DNA of 9,206 bases from DASUPK01 sp036276255. Lineage in GTDB: Bacteria; Actinomycetota; Thermoleophilia; Solirubrobacterales; 70-9. The notes below the pieces were generated by a model. It searched no databases. It was not told where the DNA came from and was given only the letters and a program-made list of their open reading frames with translations. Within the stretch, counting starts at the first letter, position 1. Each line of letters opens with the position of its first letter. A program made the position numbers and the translations under genes. Location: positions 1 to 9,206 of the forward strand of contig DASUPK010000129.1 of assembly GCA_036276255.1 (NCBI GenBank), read 5' to 3'. Shown piece by piece: positions 1 through 5,998 of this stretch.

Positions 1-271
1 TGGTGGGGACCGCGAAGGTGGAGAAGGCAGTGCCGCGCTCCGGATCGAAGCGGTCGTGCGCCTTGACGAGGCCCACGCTCGCGACCTGCATCAGGTCGTC
101 GAACGGCTCGGCGCCGCCGGCGTAGCGCGCGGCGAGACGCCGAGCGAGTGGCATGAACCGGTCGACAAGCTCCTCGCGAACGATCGGCGACCCCTCCTGG
201 GCGTAGCGCTCCAGGAGTCGCCGCTCGCCGAGCAGCTGCTCCTCAGGCCCGGGAGAGGGAGTCGGGTTCAT
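1..271 (-). CDS. RNA polymerase sigma factor, SigB/SigF/SigG family (5' part; runs off the left edge)
   Basis: Read from the ATG at 271 toward base 1, this gives 90 codons of an alternative sigma-70 factor with no stop. Visible pieces are an N-terminal stretch EEQLLGERRLLERYAQEG, then LVDRFMPLARRLAARYAGG, then the region-2 core DDLMQVASVGLVKAHDRFDP and ERGTAFSTFAVPT at the very edge. The combination of MPLARRLA, the DDL-QVA-GLV-A-DRFDP helix and FSTFAVPT is characteristic of the SigB/SigF/SigG stress and sporulation sigma factors; -10 recognition (region 2.4) and region 4 lie outside the window. Such factors direct RNA polymerase to GTTT...GGGTA promoters and are normally held by anti-sigma factors of the RsbW type, which are not visible here. 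The frame stays open upstream but offers only a weak TTG, so ATG at 271 is chosen; a weak GGCGGA sits seven bases before it. Family is confident; the exact orthologue is not. Confidence 0.9.
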   Translation of the reverse strand, partial: MNPTPSPGPEEQLLGERRLLERYAQEGSPIVREELVDRFMPLARRLAARYAGGAEPFDDLMQVASVGLVKAHDRFDPERGTAFSTFAVPT

Positions 272-373
272 TTGGATGTCCGCCAAGGCAAGTTCGGTGA
301 CTAAATCGGCTCCTCGGCCCGTGGCTGCATCGCCCCTGGGGAGCCCGAGGTTTGGCCGCCCACCAAAGGTAGC

Positions 374-398
374 TACCAGGATCGTGGTGCCGGGAAAC
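374..398 (-). promoter_or_regulatory. possible SigF-type promoter of the sigma gene (autoregulation)
   Basis: On the minus strand GTTT (398-395) is followed after 16 bases by TGGTA (378-374), one mismatch from the GTTT-N15-17-GGGTA consensus of SigF/SigB holoenzymes. Transcription would start near 367 and leave a leader of about 95 bases before the sigma ATG at 271. Autoregulation by this sigma type is well known in the family; here it rests only on this imperfect match. Confidence 0.3.
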
Positions 399-434
399 CC
401 TCTCTTTGGGCACGCGCGGCATTTGCGATACAAA

Positions 435-459
435 GTTTAGGTACCTAGGGCAGGGGTAG
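435..459 (+). promoter_or_regulatory. SigF/SigB-type promoter, facing right
   Basis: GTTTAG at 435-440 and GGGTAG at 454-459 give GTTT-N15-GGGTA, an exact match to the mycobacterial SigF core and close to the B. subtilis SigB consensus (GTTTAA/GGGTAT). It lies 164 bases from the start of the divergent SigB/SigF-family gene, whose product would be expected to read such a promoter. The next protein gene starts about 290 bases downstream, and the intervening DNA is rich in hairpins, so the product may be a non-coding RNA or a long structured leader. The start site would be near 465. Confidence 0.5.
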
Positions 460-464
460 TCTCG

Positions 465-611
465 CCCTGAGTCGAGGCAGCGGGCGGGCGTTCGGAGACC
501 CCCTACTCCGGCGCCCGCCCACATATTCACAGCCTCGCCTCCGCCGGGCTTCAGCCTCGGCGCAGGCGGGCGGATGGGGCGGCCGGTTTCCTTCTCCCCC
601 TGGTCGTCCTA
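465..611 (+). ncRNA. candidate structured small RNA with C-rich hairpin loops (6C-like)
   Basis: Three successive stems follow the promoter at 435-459. Hairpin 1 (482-520) has nine perfect pairs (482-490 with 512-520), a small internal loop, five more pairs (493-497 with 506-510) and the loop ACCCCCTA. Hairpin 2 (536-568) pairs 536-540/564-568, 542-546/558-562 and 547-550/553-556. Hairpin 3 (575-611) has twelve pairs, 575-586 with 600-611, including four G-U wobbles, and a pyrimidine loop of 13 bases ending CTCCCC. The wobbles pair only in the rightward transcript, which favours that strand. Two hairpins with C-run loops recall the actinobacterial 6C RNA, but the first run has five C, not six, and an extra stem intervenes. 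GC-rich DNA forms hairpins easily, so this is a candidate only. It could instead be the leader of the downstream aldehyde dehydrogenase mRNA. Confidence 0.35.
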
Positions 612-632
612 CCCCGCCTACCCCTGATGCGG

Positions 633-740
633 TCGCGACACGGCTTTCGCGATCAGATCGCGGCCACGAGCGGCCGCCGCCCACAAGTCGCTACGGGCTT
701 CGCCCTTCGCTCCAGAAGGTGAGCGGCCTGGTGGCCGCTA
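633..740 (-). repeat. intergenic repeat element, left copy (inverted relative to the copy at 2250-2343)
   Basis: Read on the minus strand from 740, this stretch begins with TAGCGGCCACCAGGCCGCTC, the same 20 bases that occur on the plus strand at 2250-2269. A second shared block of 18 bases, GGCGGCCGCTCGTGGCCG, lies further in, with GGAGCG, GCGAAGC and GCCGTG blocks also shared and in the same order. The first block is a 7-bp stem with a 4-base loop (722-739 on the plus strand). The two copies enclose exactly the aldehyde dehydrogenase gene. This is best described as a palindrome-rich extragenic repeat of REP or MITE type. I cannot tell whether other copies exist in the genome. Confidence 0.65.
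648..662. promoter_or_regulatory. perfect 15-bp palindrome, possible operator
   Basis: CGCGATC-A-GATCGCG is a perfect 7+1+7 inverted repeat, about 90 bases before the aldehyde dehydrogenase start. A one-base centre cannot form a stable RNA hairpin loop, so a binding site for a dimeric regulator is more likely. The corresponding part of the right repeat copy does not keep the palindrome, so it is not simply part of the repeat. No matching regulator gene is visible next to it. Confidence 0.35.
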
Positions 741-746
741 TAGAGT
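741..746 (+). promoter_or_regulatory. possible -10 of a leaderless aldehyde dehydrogenase transcript
   Basis: TAGAGT matches the actinobacterial TAnnnT -10 hexamer and ends six bases before the ATG at 753, so transcription would begin at or next to the start codon. No ribosome-binding site precedes the ATG, which fits leaderless translation. No convincing -35 is seen. An overlapping TATAGA at 739-744 is an alternative. Confidence 0.35.
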
Positions 747-752
747 CGACTC

Positions 753-2252
753 ATGGGCGACCTGGACACCCGGATGCTGATCGGCGGCGAGGCAGTCGCC
801 GGCAACGGGTCGCCGCTCGAGGTCGAGAATCCGTACACCGAGGAGACGGTCGCCTCGGTCGGCACCGCCGACCCGGAGCAGCTCGACGCTGCCTTCGCGG
901 CCGCCCGTGAGGCATCCCGCGAGTGGGCCCGGACGCCGGCGGTGGACCGTGGCGAGCTGCTCCGCGAGGCCGCCACGCGGCTTCGCGGCCGCGCCGGCGA
1001 GCTCGCCGAGGTGATGACCCTGGAGGGCGGCAAGCCCCTGGTCGAGAACTCCGACGAGGTCTCCTGGACGGCCGCCTGCTTCGACTACTACGCCGAGATC
1101 GGCCGCGATTCGGCGGGGCGCGTCATCCCCTCGATCGAGTCCAGCCAGCTGTCGCTGGTGGTGAAGGAGCCGCTCGGCGTGATCGGCTGCATCGTCCCCT
1201 GGAACTACCCGCTGCTGCTGCTCGCCTGGAAGATGGCCCCGGCGCTGGCGGCCGGGAACACGCTGGTCTGCAAGCCCTCCGAGCTCACCCCGCTCTCGAC
1301 CCTGATGCTCGCGCCCTGCCTCGAACATCTCCCCGCGGGTGTCGTCAACCTGATCGCCGGAGGGCCCGAGATCGGCGCCGCGATCGCCTCCGAGCCGCGC
1401 GTGGACGGTGTCGCCTTCACCGGCTCGGTGGCGACCGGGAAGAAGGTCGCGCAGGCCTGCATCGACCGCGTGGCCCGCGTCAACCTCGAGATGGGCGGCA
1501 AGGACCCGTTCATCGTCTGCTCGGACGTCGCGGACCGGATCGACGTCGCCGCCAAGGGCGGGGCGTGGGCCGCGTTCCTGAACTCCGGTCAGGTCTGCAC
1601 CAGCGCGGAGCGCTTCTACGTGATGGAGGACGTCTACGACGACTACCTGAACGCCTTCGTCGACTACACGAAGAGCCTCGTGATCGGCGACCCGATGCAG
1701 AGCGACACCGACATCGGCCCGATGATCTCTGACGCCCAGCGGGGGAAGGTCGCCGCGCAGGTCGAGGCCGCCGTCGGGTCCGGCGCGGAGGTCGTGATCG
1801 GCGGCGATTCCGCCGGCCAGGACCGTGGACACTTCTTCGCCCCCGCGGTGGTCACCGGGGCGCCGCCCGAGACCGATCTGCTGCGGGAGGAGACGTTCGG
1901 GCCGGTGGCCCCGCTGGTGCCGGTGAAGAGCCTCGACGAGGCGATCGATCTCGCCAACTCGACGCCCTTCGGGCTCGGCGCGAACATCTACACCGAGGAC
2001 TTCAGGACGATCCTCCGCTGCATGCGGGAGGTGAAGGCGGGGACCGTCTGGTTCAACGATCCGCTCACCGACAACGACGCCGGCCCGTTCGGCGGGTTCA
2101 AGCAGTCCGGACTCGGTCGCGAGCTCGGGCGGGAGGGCCTCGAGGCCTTCCAGGAGACCAAGCACGTCCACATCGAGAGCGAGGTGGCTCCGAAGGAGTG
2201 GTGGTATCCGTACTCCCGCCACACCGGCGGTGAGCCGCCGCACGGGGCCTAG
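753..2252 (+). CDS. NAD(P)+-dependent aldehyde dehydrogenase (ALDH superfamily, aminoaldehyde/betaine-aldehyde type)
   Basis: This 499-aa protein, the usual length for the family, would oxidise an aldehyde to a carboxylate in the cytoplasm. The whole ALDH signature is present: VPWNY with oxyanion-hole Asn151, Lys174 in CKPSE for the cofactor, the FTGSVATGK turn at 222-230, general base Glu246 in NLEMGGKDP, nucleophile Cys282 in NSGQVCTSAERF, EETFGP at 379-384 and GPFGGFKQSGLGRELG near 444-459. The C-terminal KEWWYPY tail resembles actinobacterial betaine- and aminobutyraldehyde dehydrogenases, though substrate cannot be read from sequence alone. The next genes make a putrescine route plausible, so 4-aminobutanal or 4-guanidinobutanal is a good guess. 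It starts at ATG 753 without a ribosome-binding site, probably leaderless, and is enclosed by inverted repeat copies; its TAG stop is the first three bases of the right copy. The long antisense frame over it is a shadow. Confidence 0.93.
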   Translation: MGDLDTRMLIGGEAVAGNGSPLEVENPYTEETVASVGTADPEQLDAAFAAAREASREWARTPAVDRGELLREAATRLRGRAGELAEVMTLEGGKPLVENSDEVSWTAACFDYYAEIGRDSAGRVIPSIESSQLSLVVKEPLGVIGCIVPWNYPLLLLAWKMAPALAAGNTLVCKPSELTPLSTLMLAPCLEHLPAGVVNLIAGGPEIGAAIASEPRVDGVAFTGSVATGKKVAQACIDRVARVNLEMGGKDPFIVCSDVADRIDVAAKGGAWAAFLNSGQVCTSAERFYVMEDVYDDYLNAFVDYTKSLVIGDPMQSDTDIGPMISDAQRGKVAAQVEAAVGSGAEVVIGGDSAGQDRGHFFAPAVVTGAPPETDLLREETFGPVAPLVPVKSLDEAIDLANSTPFGLGANIYTEDFRTILRCMREVKAGTVWFNDPLTDNDAGPFGGFKQSGLGRELGREGLEAFQETKHVHIESEVAPKEWWYPYSRHTGGEPPHGA

Positions 2253-2343
2253 CGGCCACCAGGCCGCTCCACTTTGGAGCGGGGCGCGAAGCGGCTTAGG
2301 TGGGGCGGCCGCTCGTGGCCGTGCTCTTATGGCGAAGCCGTGG
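2250..2343 (+). repeat. intergenic repeat element, right copy
   Basis: It starts with the TAG stop codon of the aldehyde dehydrogenase gene and repeats, on the opposite strand, the element found at 633-740. Three stems are visible: AGCGGCC-ACCA-GGCCGCT at 2251-2268, GCTCCA-CTT-TGGAGC at 2266-2280 (sharing three bases with the first, so the two compete), and CGGCC-GCTCGT-GGCCG near 2305-2321. It lies between the stop of one transcription unit and the start of the next, so it may also act as a terminator or insulator, although no T-run follows. Confidence 0.65.
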
Positions 2344-2344
2344 A

Positions 2345-2350
2345 TACGAT
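2345..2350 (+). promoter_or_regulatory. possible -10 of the decarboxylase operon (leaderless)
   Basis: TACGAT fits TAnnnT and ends six bases before the GTG at 2357, the same spacing as at the aldehyde dehydrogenase. No ribosome-binding site is seen before any possible start of this gene, so a leaderless transcript is the simplest reading. The -35 region is not recognisable. Confidence 0.35.
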
Positions 2351-2356
2351 CGGTTG

Positions 2357-3850
2357 GTGGCCGACCAGACCCAAGCGCCCTATCTCGACGCGGTGGTCTC
2401 GTACGTCGCGCGGAACCCCGGTCGCTTCCACATCCCGGGGCACAAGGGACCGGGCGCCGACCCCGCCCTGATCGAAGCCTTCGGCGAGGCGGCCGTCCTC
2501 CACGACGTTCCGCCCAGCATCGAGGGAATCGACGTTGGGCCAGAGCCGACTCCTTTCCAGCTCGCTCAGCGCCTGGCGGCCGATGCCTGGGGGGCTCAGC
2601 GGAGCTGGTTTCTGGTCAATGGAGCTTCCGGCGGGAACCACGCGATCTGCATGGCCCTCGCCCATTCCAAGGGGAAGCTCAGAACAGGCCCACCGGACCG
2701 GGGCCCCGTGGTGATCCAGCGGAACGTGCACTCATCGATCATTGACGGGCTCGTCCTCTCGGGTCTGCGGCCAACGTTCGTCTCCCCTGAGATCGATACG
2801 GAGCTCGGCATCGCCCATTGCGTCACCCCCGAGTCCCTGACCGTCGCGCTCGATGCACAGCCCGACGCGGAGGCGGTGATCCTGGTCTCGCCGACCTACT
2901 TCGGCGCCGTGGCGCGAATCGCCGAGCTGGCAGAAGTGGCGCACGCACACAACATCCCCCTCGTCGTCGACGAGGCCTGGGGCTCCCACCTGTACTTCCA
3001 CGAGGACCTGCCAGCCGGCGCGCTGCGAGGCAACGCCGATCTGGTGCTCTCCAGCACGCACAAGATCGTGGGGAGCCTGACGCAGTCGGCGATCCTCCAT
3101 CTCGGTGACCGTGACCGCATCGATGAGGACATAGTCGATCGCTCTGTCACCCTGGTGGAGTCGACCAGCCCCAACGCGCTTCTGACCGCATCCCTCGACG
3201 CCGCCAGACGCTATGCCGTGACCAACGGGCATGAGCTCCTGGACGAGACCCTGCCCACCCTGGCACGGACGCGCGAGCGCGTGCGCGAGATCCCGGGCCT
3301 CGACGTCCTCGACGAGCGGCTCGTCGGGCGTACCAGCGTGGCCGCCTGGGATCCCCTGAGGCTGTCGATCGACGTCAGGGGGACTGGGGCGACCGGCCAC
3401 CGCATCGCGCAGCTGATGCGTGAGCGCGACGACATCATCCTCGAGCTCTTCTCCGAGAACGTCATCGTCGCCGTCTTCGGGCTCGGCGAGACCAGTACGG
3501 CGCCCGCCGAGCGCCTCGTCGAGGGTCTCCAGCACGCTGTCGAGAGGATCGGCGCTGGTGACGTGGAGAAGCGGGGAGCCTTCGCGGAGCCTCCTCCCTG
3601 GGGGCCGCTCGAACTCGCGCCCAGGGACGCTTTCCTCGGCCCACAGGAGGTCGTCCCGTTCGCTCAGGCGGAGGGCCGCATCGCGGCCGAGTCGCTTGCC
3701 GCCTATCCGCCGGGTGTTCCCAACGTGCTCCCCGGCGAGCGGCTGACGGGGCCGACCATCGCGTACATCGCGGACTCGCTTGCCCACGGCGGACTCGTCC
3801 GGGGCGCCAGCGACCGGACCCTGGAGACGATCCGGGTGGTCGTCGAATGA
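2357..3850 (+). CDS. Orn/Lys/Arg decarboxylase family, PLP-dependent (fold type I)
   Basis: From GTG 2357 this is a 497-aa protein, close in length to Bacillus arginine decarboxylase SpeA of the same family. It should decarboxylate a basic amino acid to a polyamine or its precursor: arginine to agmatine, ornithine to putrescine, or lysine to cadaverine. Marks of the family are FHIPGHKG at 24-31, QRNVHSS with the cofactor-stacking His125, VDEAWGSH with Asp205 and His211, and the SSTHK loop with Lys236 as the PLP lysine. The N-terminal wing domain of the large E. coli enzymes is absent. The usual HKS after the RN-x motif is HSS here. The frame is open back to an ATG at 2300, but that extension is read from the repeat element and is not family-like; TTG 2354 is a further alternative. 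Its stop overlaps the next start (ATGA). Family is sure; substrate, arginine or ornithine, is inferred from the neighbours. Confidence 0.9.
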   Translation: MADQTQAPYLDAVVSYVARNPGRFHIPGHKGPGADPALIEAFGEAAVLHDVPPSIEGIDVGPEPTPFQLAQRLAADAWGAQRSWFLVNGASGGNHAICMALAHSKGKLRTGPPDRGPVVIQRNVHSSIIDGLVLSGLRPTFVSPEIDTELGIAHCVTPESLTVALDAQPDAEAVILVSPTYFGAVARIAELAEVAHAHNIPLVVDEAWGSHLYFHEDLPAGALRGNADLVLSSTHKIVGSLTQSAILHLGDRDRIDEDIVDRSVTLVESTSPNALLTASLDAARRYAVTNGHELLDETLPTLARTRERVREIPGLDVLDERLVGRTSVAAWDPLRLSIDVRGTGATGHRIAQLMRERDDIILELFSENVIVAVFGLGETSTAPAERLVEGLQHAVERIGAGDVEKRGAFAEPPPWGPLELAPRDAFLGPQEVVPFAQAEGRIAAESLAAYPPGVPNVLPGERLTGPTIAYIADSLAHGGLVRGASDRTLETIRVVVE

Positions 3851-4722
3851 CTCCCGCCGAGGCCGTCTGGGGAGTCGACTCCGAGCACGGACGGCTGCTG
3901 GACGTGCTGGTCTGCCGGCCCGAGAGCTTCCGCTGGCGCGCCACCAGCGCCATCACCGAGGCGACCCTCGACGCCGGCCATCGCTTCGATGCGGAGTTGG
4001 CCGCCTTCCAGCACGCGGCCCTCGTCAGCGCCTACGAGGACGCCGGCGTCCGCTGCCACTTCCTGGAGCCGGACCCGGCGCTCCACTACCAGGTGTTCAC
4101 CCGCGACTCGAGCACGATGGGCCCGAACGGGACCGTGGTCACGCAGCCGGCGCAATGGTGGCGGCGCGGCGAGTACGCGCCGGTGATCCGGTTCCACCAG
4201 GAGGGCGGCATCCCGATCCGGGGGATGATCACGGCGGGGTCGCTGGAGGGCGGCGACGTGATGATCGTCGAGCCCGGGTCCGTTCTGATCGGCGCCGGGG
4301 AGACCCGCACCCAGGAGCACGCGGCGAGGCAGCTGGCCGAGTGGTTCCGCGAGGACGGCTGGGAGGCCCGGGTCCAGCCCATCCCGGAGCGCTACGTCCA
4401 CATCGACGTGCTCGTCGCGGTGCTGGGCGAGAAGCTCGCCGCCGTCTGCTCCGAGGTGCTGCCCGCGGCCGCGGTCGAGTGGCTGCGAGGCAAGGGCTTC
4501 GACCTGATCGAAGTGAGCGCCGAACAGGCCTTCACCCTGGGCGTCAACGCGATCTCGCTGGGCGACGAGCGGGTGATCTCCGGAACCGGCGCGGTGGAGC
4601 TGAACGCCGCCCTGCGCGACCGCGGCCTGGCGGTGATCGAGCTCGACCTATCGATGTTCACGCTCGGCGGGGGAGGTCCGCACTGCATGAGCCAGGCCCT
4701 GAGGAGGGAGCGGGTCGGGTGA
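3847..4722 (+). CDS. arginine deiminase/DDAH superfamily guanidine hydrolase, short form
   Basis: This 291-aa protein belongs to the guanidino-group modifying superfamily (arginine deiminase, agmatine deiminase, dimethylarginine hydrolase, amidinotransferases), which work through a Cys-amidino intermediate. The catalytic parts are in order: TRDSS with Asp87, LEGGDVM with Glu134 and Asp137, HIDVLVAV with His185 and Asp187, LGVNAISLGDERVISG at 231-246, and GGGGPHCMSQ with nucleophile Cys280. The PHCMS surround is closer to arginine deiminase than to mammalian DDAH, yet the length lacks the helical insert that brings true arginine deiminase to about 400 aa. Likely substrates are agmatine (giving N-carbamoylputrescine) or arginine (giving citrulline); a methylated arginine is possible. 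ATG 3847 overlaps the decarboxylase stop by four bases, and its TGA overlaps the GTG of the next gene, so all three are translationally coupled. Superfamily is sure; substrate is inferred. Confidence 0.88.
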   Translation: MTPAEAVWGVDSEHGRLLDVLVCRPESFRWRATSAITEATLDAGHRFDAELAAFQHAALVSAYEDAGVRCHFLEPDPALHYQVFTRDSSTMGPNGTVVTQPAQWWRRGEYAPVIRFHQEGGIPIRGMITAGSLEGGDVMIVEPGSVLIGAGETRTQEHAARQLAEWFREDGWEARVQPIPERYVHIDVLVAVLGEKLAAVCSEVLPAAAVEWLRGKGFDLIEVSAEQAFTLGVNAISLGDERVISGTGAVELNAALRDRGLAVIELDLSMFTLGGGGPHCMSQALRRERVG

Positions 4723-5948
4723 GTCCGGCGATCGACGCCGAGCGCGTGATCGCCGACCTGCGGGAGCTTCAGCGGCGCACGGGCGACCGCGACGGAGCCC
4801 AGCGCCTCTGCTGGGGGGATGTCTGGCAGCAGGCTCGGGAGTTCTTCGGCGAGCTGCTGGGCGAGCTTGGCCTGGTGCCCGAGATCGACGAGGCCGGCAA
4901 TGCCTGGGCCTACCTCCCCGGGCGGGAGGAGCCTGCGCTCGCGGTCGGCTCCCATCTCGACTCGGTCCCCGACGGAGGCTGGCTCGACGGCGCCCTCGGC
5001 GTGATGGGCGCGCTGGGCGTCATGCGCGCATGGGCCGGCTCGGACGAGCCGCCGCCGCGGACGATCGCGCTGGTGGACTGGGCCGACGAGGAGGGCGCCC
5101 GGTTCGGCCGCAGCCTGTTCGGCAGCTCCGCCGCGGCCGGCACGCTCGATCCGGCGGAGCTGGCCAATGCACGAGATGCCGACGGCCGCCGGGCGGCGGG
5201 CGTCCTGGCTGAGAACGGCGTTGACCTCGACCGGGTCCTGGAGTGCCGCTGCCGCCTCGAGCGGGTCGGCTCCTACCTCGAGCTGCACATCGAGCAGGGG
5301 CCGTTGCTGGAGGCCGAGGGCATCCGTGCCGCGGCGGTGAGCGGGTGTTCCGGAGTGGAGCGGGTCCGCTTCGTAGTCTCGGGCCAGGCCGCGCACGCGG
5401 GAACCACCCCGATGGACGTGCGGCGCGACCCCGGCCTGGTGGCCGCGGCGGCCGCGTTGCGCATCGAGGAGATCGCGCGGGCCGAGGGCGGCGTCGGCAC
5501 CGTCGGCGCGATGGCCTTCGATCCGGGCATCCCGACCGCGGTGCCCGGAACGGTCTCCATGCTGGTAGATCTGCGGCACCGGGACGCGGCGGCGCTGGCG
5601 CGAATGCTCGAGACGGCCCGCGAGGCCATCCGTTCGGGCGCCGCGGAGCGGCGCTGCGAGGTCGCCGAGGAGCCGATCTGGCGGATCGAGCCCATCTCCT
5701 TCGACCCCGAGCTGGTCGAGCTCGCCCGGGAGGCGTGCGAGCAGGTCACGGGCACCGCGTACGAGCTGCCCAGCGGCGCGCTCCACGATGCTGCGTCCAT
5801 GGCACCGCTGGTGCCGACCGCGATGATCTTCTCCCCCTCCGCCGGCGGCATCAGCCACGCGCGCGAGGAGGACACCGCCGAGTCGGACCTGTTCGCGGCG
5901 ATCGAGGCGTTCGGCGCGCTGGCCAACCTGCGCACAACTGCAAGCTGA
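4719..5948 (+). CDS. M20-family N-carbamoyl amidohydrolase (AllC/HyuC/beta-ureidopropionase type)
   Basis: From GTG 4719 this is 409 aa, a typical length for the binuclear-metal amidases that split carbamoyl groups from amino acids or ureido acids, releasing CO2 and ammonia. Metal and substrate residues are all visible: GSHLDSVPDGGWLDG with His79 and Asp90, DEEGARFG at 123-130, LHIEQGPLLE with His190, GQAAHAGTTPMDVRRD with His226 in the dimerisation lid domain, PSGALHDAAS with His356, and SAGGISHAREEDT with His380. HIEQGP and HAGTTPM separate this group from general M20 peptidases. GTG overlaps the previous stop (GTGA), and GAGGAGGGAG at 4701-4710 is a good ribosome-binding site. Directly after a guanidine hydrolase, which makes a carbamoyl (ureido) product, the natural substrate is that product: N-carbamoylputrescine or citrulline. 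Allantoate or N-carbamoyl amino acids remain possible, but no hydantoinase or allantoinase is nearby. Confidence 0.9.
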   Translation: MSPAIDAERVIADLRELQRRTGDRDGAQRLCWGDVWQQAREFFGELLGELGLVPEIDEAGNAWAYLPGREEPALAVGSHLDSVPDGGWLDGALGVMGALGVMRAWAGSDEPPPRTIALVDWADEEGARFGRSLFGSSAAAGTLDPAELANARDADGRRAAGVLAENGVDLDRVLECRCRLERVGSYLELHIEQGPLLEAEGIRAAAVSGCSGVERVRFVVSGQAAHAGTTPMDVRRDPGLVAAAAALRIEEIARAEGGVGTVGAMAFDPGIPTAVPGTVSMLVDLRHRDAAALARMLETAREAIRSGAAERRCEVAEEPIWRIEPISFDPELVELAREACEQVTGTAYELPSGALHDAASMAPLVPTAMIFSPSAGGISHAREEDTAESDLFAAIEAFGALANLRTTAS

Positions 5949-5998
5949 CTCGCGTGTTGAAGGGGTGAGCGCCGCTAGCGTCGGCGTCACTCGTCCAA

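Noticed and set aside
56..304. Plus-strand open frame at the left edge
   Set aside because: The minus strand here encodes an unmistakable sigma factor region 2; the plus-strand frame is its shadow.
738..2243. Long minus-strand open frame of 501 codons antisense to the aldehyde dehydrogenase
   Set aside because: It mirrors a GC-rich gene on the other strand, its translation is Arg/Gly/Asp-rich and resembles no family, and the plus strand carries every catalytic motif of an aldehyde dehydrogenase.
2300..2356. N-terminal extension of the decarboxylase from the ATG at 2300
   Set aside because: The extra residues are translated from the repeat element and the likely -10; related enzymes begin near residue 20 of this frame.
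3780..4718. Extension of the amidohydrolase frame back to 3780
   Set aside because: The extension reads through two other genes in a different frame; GTG 4719 with a GAGGAGG site and a four-base overlap is the right start.
5969..5987. Hairpin GCGCCG/CGGCGT and a TAGCGT hexamer (5976-5981) before the secreted protein gene
   Set aside because: The stem is short with a G-U end and no T-run, and the hexamer has no -35; neither is strong enough to call a terminator or promoter.
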